A model generated the notes under the pieces. The model saw nothing but the letters and a program-made list of their open reading frames with translations, was not told where the DNA came from and did not search any database. From Chloroflexota bacterium (GTDB taxonomy: Bacteria; Chloroflexota; Dehalococcoidia; Lucifugimonadales; Lucifugimonadaceae), in NCBI GenBank assembly GCA_029262715.1, contig JAJCYX010000427.1, positions 1 through 10,541 of the forward strand: a DNA stretch of 10,541 nucleotides. The letters run 5' to 3'. Made by a program: the position numbers and the translations under genes. Positions 6,546-10,541 of this stretch are shown one piece after another (position 1 is the first letter of the stretch; each line of letters starts with the position of its first letter).

Positions 6546-7163
6546 TCACGACAGTGGGCTGAACGCGAATGGCAGGAACAGTGTGCTTGTCTGGTTCAGC
6601 GGTGTTGGACCACCCGGCGCTGGCCATATCTTTTGAGCGATCATTTCCGACCGCACCCGGCTGCGCTCTTCGAGCGATGAATATGCCCACATGTGCGCCC
6701 AGTTGTTCAGGCGTCCAAACTCGGTGAACCACGCGCCAATGAACGGTGAGTGCTTACGGCGTTCGTCTATCGCTGTCGACCATGCATCGATCACCTTCGG
6801 GATGTCGCCGGTGGCGTATGTGTAAACACGAAGCTCGTAGAAAGGTCCCTGCGCGCCTGTGATCGACTCGTCGTTGAATGGCGCAGGGAAGTAGATATCG
6901 GCGTGCTGGCCAGCGAGCAAGGGGCCGGTCGCAGGAGGCCACGAACCAGGGATAACCGCCTTCTCACGAACCTCGGCTCGCTCAGCAAGATCCTCGTATG
7001 GCCAGACGTGCAGAGCCTGGTTCAACTGGCCGAATTCGGAATGCCAGTAGCCAAACAGCGGTGAGCGTTCGAGCCGTCCAGCGGCGAGTGAGTCTGTGAG
7101 GATGGATGTGTACTGCGGCAGGGTCCTCGGCTTCAGGTCGTATGTGCGGAATTCGTAGATCAT
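6546..7163 (-). CDS. NIPSNAP family protein, two tandem domains
   Basis: A 205-residue protein with two NIPSNAP domains of the dimeric alpha/beta-barrel fold. Seen: YEFRTYDLKP (3-12) repeated as YELRVYTYAT (109-118), and SPLFGYWHSEFGQLN (34-48) repeated as SPFIGAWFTEFGRLN (139-153), a period near 105 residues. Both halves keep the aromatic-rich W-x-Y segment and the following E-R-x-x-V-R helix. No signal peptide or membrane segment is seen. The biochemical role of bacterial NIPSNAP proteins is not settled; some sit beside oxidoreductases, as here. ATG 7163 is chosen because the family starts with MIYEFRTY and AGGAACAGGAA lies just upstream; the open frame reaching 7223 adds 20 non-family residues. 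It may share a transcript with the downstream flavoprotein gene, although that gene has its own promoter candidate. Divergent from the ankyrin gene. Confidence 0.9.
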   Translation of the reverse strand: MIYEFRTYDLKPRTLPQYTSILTDSLAAGRLERSPLFGYWHSEFGQLNQALHVWPYEDLAERAEVREKAVIPGSWPPATGPLLAGQHADIYFPAPFNDESITGAQGPFYELRVYTYATGDIPKVIDAWSTAIDERRKHSPFIGAWFTEFGRLNNWAHMWAYSSLEERSRVRSEMIAQKIWPAPGGPTPLNQTSTLFLPFAFSPLS

Positions 7164-7323
7164 TTCCTGTTCCTGTTCTGGGCGGGGGTTACCGGATAAA
7201 TGTGAGCAGCGGTCGGCATTCACGCTGGGTCGGATTTGCAGCCGGACGATACCACGAACTGGCGACGGCTGGCGGATCAGTCGGTAACTTCTCGTCGACG
7301 TCAGATGCGTGAAGGCCGAATAT

Positions 7324-7346
7324 CATGGTGACTCGTAGTAACCATG
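7324..7346. promoter_or_regulatory. 23-bp palindrome, candidate operator
   Basis: Left arm CATGGTGACT and right arm AGTAACCATG around CGT form an inverted repeat with 9 of 10 matched positions. It lies in the 223-bp divergent region between the NIPSNAP and ankyrin genes, about 40 bp before the ankyrin start. A -10-like TATCAT (7321-7326) overlaps its left edge, so a bound dimer would block initiation toward the ankyrin gene. The regulator is unknown; none is encoded next to it. Confidence 0.5.
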
Positions 7347-7386
7347 TGCGCGGACCCTTCAGATTCAGGACACTCGGATCATCATC

Positions 7387-8667
7387 TTGCTCACACAACG
7401 CACCGGCGCTCCTCTGCTGGCCTCCCTCCTCCTTGTGCTGGTGTCGGTGATAGCGTGCTCGAGCGAGGAAGCATCAACCGATGCCACCGCCACTTTCCAG
7501 CAGCCGACTCCCACAGTTACAGCCGAATCGGGTCGTCCATTGAGCGAACTTTCCGATCAAGAAAAGATAGACCTCAACCTTGCGTTGATAGACGCTGCGT
7601 GGCAGAACGATGTCGATGAAGCGACCGCTCTTATCGACTCTGGCGCAGATGTAAATTTTAACGATGCGACGAAACAGAGTGCGTATCTGATCGCGACCAG
7701 CGAGGGGTACGACGAGCTTCTGGAATTGACCTTTTTGCACGGCGCTGATGTGACATCTCTCGACAGTTTCAACGGAACCGGACTCATTCGCAGTGCGGAG
7801 CGCGGCCATGCGAACGTGGTTGGGCGGTTGCTGCAGGCTGATGTTGATGTGGACCACGTGAACCGGCTGGGATGGACGGCGTTGCACGAGGCGATCATTC
7901 TTGGCACTGGCGCTGAGCGCTACATCGACACCGTGAGAGTGCTCGTTGCTGGTGGTGCCGACCTTGTGCTGCCTTCGGCTTCGGACAATATCTCGCCGCT
8001 CGAACATGCCGAATCTAGAGATCAGACGGTTGTCGTTACGACGCTGAGAAAGGCGCTGGAGGCCGCTTCTGTCGATGATGCAGATGCTGCTGTGCTGGCA
8101 GCGGCGGACGATGGTGATGCGGATCGGCTGGCACTGGCACTGCGGGCCGGAGGGAACATCGAGGCACGAGACTCGGCACTACGCACTCCGCTATTGCTTG
8201 CGGTTACTGGCGATCATCTTGAAGCCGCCCGCTTGCTGGTGGCGCTGGGTGCCGACGCCGACGCGCTGGACGGTCAGCACGATACGCCGTGGCTTGTGAC
8301 CGGCGTGACGGGAAGCGTGGCGATGGCCGAAGTGTTGCTCGCAGGATTTCCCGAGCCTGACCTGACGATTCTGAACCGCTTCGGCGGAACTGCCTTGATC
8401 CCGGCAGCGGACCGAGGGCATGTGGACTATGTTCGCAGGGTTGTGGGGACTGACGTAGATATCGACCATGTGAACGATCTCGGCTGGACGGCTCTGCTAG
8501 AAGCGGTGATTCTCGGAGACGGTTCGCAGCGGTACCAGGAGATCGTGACGATTCTGCTGGAGGCTGGTGCCGACAGTTCAATCGGTGATCGTGGCAGAGT
8601 GACCGCTCGGGAACACGCCGAAAGGGCAGGCTACGAGGCTATCGCCAAGATACTGAGTGGCGAGTAG
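7387..8667 (+). CDS. Ankyrin-repeat lipoprotein
   Basis: A 426-residue predicted lipoprotein with ankyrin repeats, likely a protein-binding scaffold outside the cytoplasmic membrane. Seen: a hydrophobic signal (8-23) ending in the lipobox VIAC with C24 as the lipidated residue; a Ser/Thr/Pro-rich linker (25-50); then ankyrin repeats from about 63 to the end (for example SGADVNFND and ALGADADALDG). The protein is a duplicated module: residues 128-211 (NGTGLIRSAERGH, DVDHVNRLGWTALHEAIILG) match 332-415 (GGTALIPAADRGH, DIDHVNDLGWTALLEAVILG), a period of 204 residues. The start is TTG at 7387, supported by the complete signal peptide it gives; the ribosome site is weak. The partner is unknown. 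It converges on the amidase gene. Confidence 0.88.
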   Translation: MLTQRTGAPLLASLLLVLVSVIACSSEEASTDATATFQQPTPTVTAESGRPLSELSDQEKIDLNLALIDAAWQNDVDEATALIDSGADVNFNDATKQSAYLIATSEGYDELLELTFLHGADVTSLDSFNGTGLIRSAERGHANVVGRLLQADVDVDHVNRLGWTALHEAIILGTGAERYIDTVRVLVAGGADLVLPSASDNISPLEHAESRDQTVVVTTLRKALEAASVDDADAAVLAAADDGDADRLALALRAGGNIEARDSALRTPLLLAVTGDHLEAARLLVALGADADALDGQHDTPWLVTGVTGSVAMAEVLLAGFPEPDLTILNRFGGTALIPAADRGHVDYVRRVVGTDVDIDHVNDLGWTALLEAVILGDGSQRYQEIVTILLEAGADSSIGDRGRVTAREHAERAGYEAIAKILSGE

Positions 8668-8707
8668 TTGGCGATTGGCGGAGCGCTGAGCAGCAAGCGG
8701 CGCTGCC

Positions 8708-8790
8708 TGTCATTCTGAACTTGATTCAGAACCTCTCAGGTGACCGTTCATCGGCGGTCAGATCCCTCGACCCGCGGTCGGGATGACAAA
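8708..8790. repeat. Palindromic repeat pair between ankyrin and amidase genes
   Basis: Hairpin 1 (8708-8737): TGTCAT with stem ATTCTGAA/TTCAGAAC (8712-8719, 8725-8732), loop CTTGA, one mismatch, then CTCTC. Hairpin 2 (8761-8790): ATCCC..GACC pairing with GGTCGGGAT across loop CGC, with a 2-nt bulge, then GACAAA. The two face each other, bounded by TGTCAT and ATGACA, as in the block at 648-774. Confidence 0.8.
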
Positions 8791-8808
8791 GAAAACGCCG
8801 CACGCGGC
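8788..8808 (-). terminator. Terminator-like hairpin after the amidase gene
   Basis: Read on the minus strand, GCCGC, GT, GCGGC (8808-8797) is followed by GTTTTCTTTG (8796-8787). It begins 1 nt past the amidase stop codon. Stem plus T-rich tail fits an intrinsic terminator. The same AAAAC-plus-hairpin unit, with different stem bases, occurs at 796-812 and 847-863, so it appears to be recruited from a repeat family. Confidence 0.6.
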
Positions 8809-8809
8809 C

Positions 8810-10273
8810 CTATTCCAGTGTTGGCCTCTTGTCCGCCCACGGACTCGCCTGTTCCAGCGCTGCTGAAGCCGCCAGCACATTGGCTTCATCTCGCATGTCG
8901 CCCACTATCTGGAGTCCGATCGGCAGGCCGTCTGCTGAAAAACCTGCTGGAACCGATGCTGCCGGGTTGCCGGTGAGGTTGAACAGGTAGGTGAACGGCG
9001 TGAAGCCCCACAGCCTGTGCGGAACCTGCTTCCCGCCTATTTTCTCTGGCTCTTCACCGATCTTGAAAGCTGGGACAGCCAGCGAAGGCGACAACAGCAG
9101 GTCGTACTTCTCGAAGTAGCGGTTCGTGTAATCACGGTACTGGCCGATCTCGGTGAAGATATCCCACATGCGCTGCGCCGGAAGCGTGTCTGCTCGGTCC
9201 ATGTAGTCGCCAAAGTAATCCGTTAGCTGGTCACGGTGGTTGTCGAAGTCGTCACGGGCGCTCGACAGCCCCTTCACAGTGAAGTAATCGAACCAGGTCC
9301 AGAACACCGTTGCATGGTCGGCCGGCCGGAAATCCACATCCTCGACATGCGCCCCAAGCCCCTCAAACTGGCGAGCCAACTTTTCGGTGACGGACACGAC
9401 TTCCGGGTCGACCGGGTTTCCGCCGAGGTCGCTGCTCCAGCCGATTTTGAGGCCTTTGACACCCTGTGTAAGAGCTGCTTCGAAGTTCGGTGGCTCGTCA
9501 CTGATGATCCCGTATTCCGAGTCGTTCTCTGGCCCGGCGAGGACCTGAAGGGCGATTGCGGAGTCTCGAACTGTGCGGGTGAGAGGCCCAGAGGTCGCAT
9601 TGTTCATGATGTTGAAGGAGTCGCTGGACCAGCCGCCCCGGGGGATGAGGCCCTGCGTGGTCTTGATGCCGTAGACGCCCGAGAACCCGGCGGGGATGCG
9701 AATGGAGCCACCGCCGTCGCCACCAGTTGCGAGGCTTGCGAGGCCGGATGCGACGGCTGCACCTGCGCCGCCTGAGGAGCCTCCGGGAGTGCGTTCCGGA
9801 TTCCAGGGATTGCGGGCGGGCGGGCCGAGCCGGTTTTCCGTGGTGCCTGCGAAGCCGTTTTCGGGCGTGTTGGTCTTGCCGGTGATGATTGCGCCTGCGG
9901 CCTTGAGGCGCCGGACGGGGATGGAGTCTTTTTCAGCCAGCACGTTTTTGTGCGGCAGCGAGCCGTGCGTCCACGTCACACCGGCCATCGCTTCGGTGTC
10001 CTTTACCGGTAGCGGGATGCCGAAGAGCGGTGGAAGCTCGTTCGGGTCTTTCGCAGCCATAAGCGTTGCTTCGGCTTTGCGGGCGGTTTCGAGCGCAAGT
10101 TCAGACGTGCGGGTGATGAAGATGCCGAGTTTAGGATCGAGTTCATCGGCACGCCGCAGATGCGCTTCTGTGAGTTCAACAGGAGACAGTTTTTTTGTTG
10201 TGATTAGCTTCCGTAGCTCATGAACGGGCGTGAAGCCGAGGTCGGTGTCGGAGGTAGGGAGTTGTGGTGGCAT
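8810..10273 (-). CDS. Amidase signature family hydrolase
   Basis: A 487-residue amidase-signature enzyme that hydrolyses a carboxamide with a Ser-cisSer-Lys triad. Seen: LPVKDTEAMAG with K91; PGGSSGGAGAAVASG with cis-Ser S166; and GGDGGGSIRIPAGFSGVYGIK with nucleophile S190, the 24-residue S166-S190 spacing matching well-studied members. The C-terminal FTYLFNLTGNPAASVPAG and GLPIGLQIVG blocks are also typical. Length is normal. No signal peptide is seen, so it should act in the cytoplasm. It is not obviously GatA: no gatB or gatC is near, and the protein reads like a stand-alone amidase such as 6-aminohexanoate or aryl-acylamide hydrolases. The substrate is unknown. The frame is open to 10414, but ATG 10273 gives the family-type start (MPPQLPTSDTDLGF) and avoids reading into the repeat cluster. 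The ribosome site is weak. Confidence 0.93.
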   Translation of the reverse strand: MPPQLPTSDTDLGFTPVHELRKLITTKKLSPVELTEAHLRRADELDPKLGIFITRTSELALETARKAEATLMAAKDPNELPPLFGIPLPVKDTEAMAGVTWTHGSLPHKNVLAEKDSIPVRRLKAAGAIITGKTNTPENGFAGTTENRLGPPARNPWNPERTPGGSSGGAGAAVASGLASLATGGDGGGSIRIPAGFSGVYGIKTTQGLIPRGGWSSDSFNIMNNATSGPLTRTVRDSAIALQVLAGPENDSEYGIISDEPPNFEAALTQGVKGLKIGWSSDLGGNPVDPEVVSVTEKLARQFEGLGAHVEDVDFRPADHATVFWTWFDYFTVKGLSSARDDFDNHRDQLTDYFGDYMDRADTLPAQRMWDIFTEIGQYRDYTNRYFEKYDLLLSPSLAVPAFKIGEEPEKIGGKQVPHRLWGFTPFTYLFNLTGNPAASVPAGFSADGLPIGLQIVGDMRDEANVLAASAALEQASPWADKRPTLE

Positions 10274-10315
10274 GGAAGTCCGCTGTGCAGATTGGCAATG
10301 TTTCGACAGAGCCGG

Positions 10316-10321
10316 ATTGTA
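10316..10321 (-). promoter_or_regulatory. Possible -10 box of the amidase gene
   Basis: TACAAT on the minus strand (10321-10316) matches the -10 consensus at 5 of 6 positions, about 43 bp before ATG 10273. No good -35 hexamer is found at 16-19 bp, so support is slight. Confidence 0.25.
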
Positions 10322-10384
10322 CTTGCCGCTCGTGCCGGGCGTGACACACCACGTTGCACAGTCGCGACATCGCCCTAACTCGCA

Positions 10385-10435
10385 AGCGGGTACCCCGCTC
10401 AGGACGAAGGCCATCCTCCCTCCCAGCTTGGGAGG
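10385..10435. repeat. Two adjacent hairpins upstream of the amidase gene
   Basis: First: AGCGGG (10385-10390), loop TAC, CCCGCT (10394-10399). Second: CCTCCCA (10419-10425), loop GCT, TGGGAGG (10429-10435), flanked by a further CCTCCC (10415-10420) and GGGAGGG (10444-10450). Both look like parts of a dispersed intergenic repeat cluster rather than gene-specific signals. Confidence 0.55.
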
Positions 10436-10460
10436 AAGTTAGAGGGAGGGTCGGTCGATC

Positions 10461-10535
10461 TGTCATGCTGAACTTGATTCAGCATCTCCCTGAAACTAGT
10501 CATAAGGAGATTCCGAATCAAGTTCGGAATGACAA
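10461..10535. repeat. Inverted pair of palindromic repeats at the window edge
   Basis: Copy 1 (10461-10489): TGTC, perfect 8-bp stem ATGCTGAA/TTCAGCAT (10465-10472, 10478-10485) around CTTGA, then CTCC. Copy 2 (10506-10535): GGAG, perfect stem ATTCCGAA/TTCGGAAT (10510-10517, 10523-10530) around TCAAG, then GACAA. The copies are inverted to each other: 25 of 29 positions match, and the four differences fall as two base-paired changes within the stems. Confidence 0.9.
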
Positions 10536-10541
10536 TAAGAG

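Noticed and set aside
7164..7223. 20-residue extension of the NIPSNAP protein
   Set aside because: The family begins at MIYEFRTY, and AGGAACAGGAA lies directly before that ATG.
7474..8007. 177-residue minus frame opposite the ankyrin gene
   Set aside because: Antisense shadow of clear ankyrin repeats; the composition is not protein-like.
9236..9775. Long plus-strand frames opposite the amidase (also 9696-10223)
   Set aside because: They are antisense to strongly conserved amidase motifs and have no domain or ribosome site; they are GC-driven shadow frames.
10274..10414. 47-residue extension of the amidase
   Set aside because: It reads into repeat hairpins, is Cys-rich and unlike amidase N-termini; ATG 10273 gives a full-length family member.

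Overview
The window looks like chromosomal DNA of a free-living bacterium of moderate GC. Gene content hints at Chloroflexota (Dehalococcoidia/SAR202-like): a sigma factor with a long insert before region 2, a BBE-type flavoprotein, a NIPSNAP protein, a signature amidase and many dispersed hairpin repeats. That placement is inference from style, not proof. I see no phage, transposase, CRISPR array, rRNA or tRNA.

Left part (1-4700, all main genes on +): a Fur-family metalloregulator; a repeat-filled gap; a NiCoT-like nickel/cobalt permease whose ribosome-binding site lies inside the last repeat copy; a small glycine-tailed RRM RNA-binding protein with a strong intrinsic terminator; a primary-type sigma-70 factor of 511 residues; and a PlsC-type acyltransferase. 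Fur plus NiCoT suggests metal homeostasis. RRM plus sigma are general gene-expression genes.

Middle (4701-7386): a 299-bp gap ending in a perfect 12-bp hairpin, then two genes on -: a 454-residue FAD-linked oxidoreductase and, upstream of it, a two-domain NIPSNAP protein. The flavoprotein gene has its own promoter candidate (TTGACT, 17 bp, TAGCTT). The NIPSNAP gene is divergent from an ankyrin-repeat lipoprotein; their shared control region has a 23-bp near-perfect palindrome overlapping a TATCAT -10-like box, a good operator candidate.

Right part (7387-10541): the ankyrin lipoprotein (+), built by duplication of a roughly 204-residue module, converges on an amidase (-). The amidase is followed by a terminator-like hairpin made from a repeat module. 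Beyond its start lies a repeat cluster reaching the window edge.

The most distinctive non-gene signal is a family of short palindromic repeats (TGTCAT, hairpin, GATCTC, and the reverse) in three intergenic gaps. Copies differ by paired substitutions that keep the stem intact, as expected of a REP/BIME-like element under structural constraint. No obviously new defence or biosynthetic system is visible.
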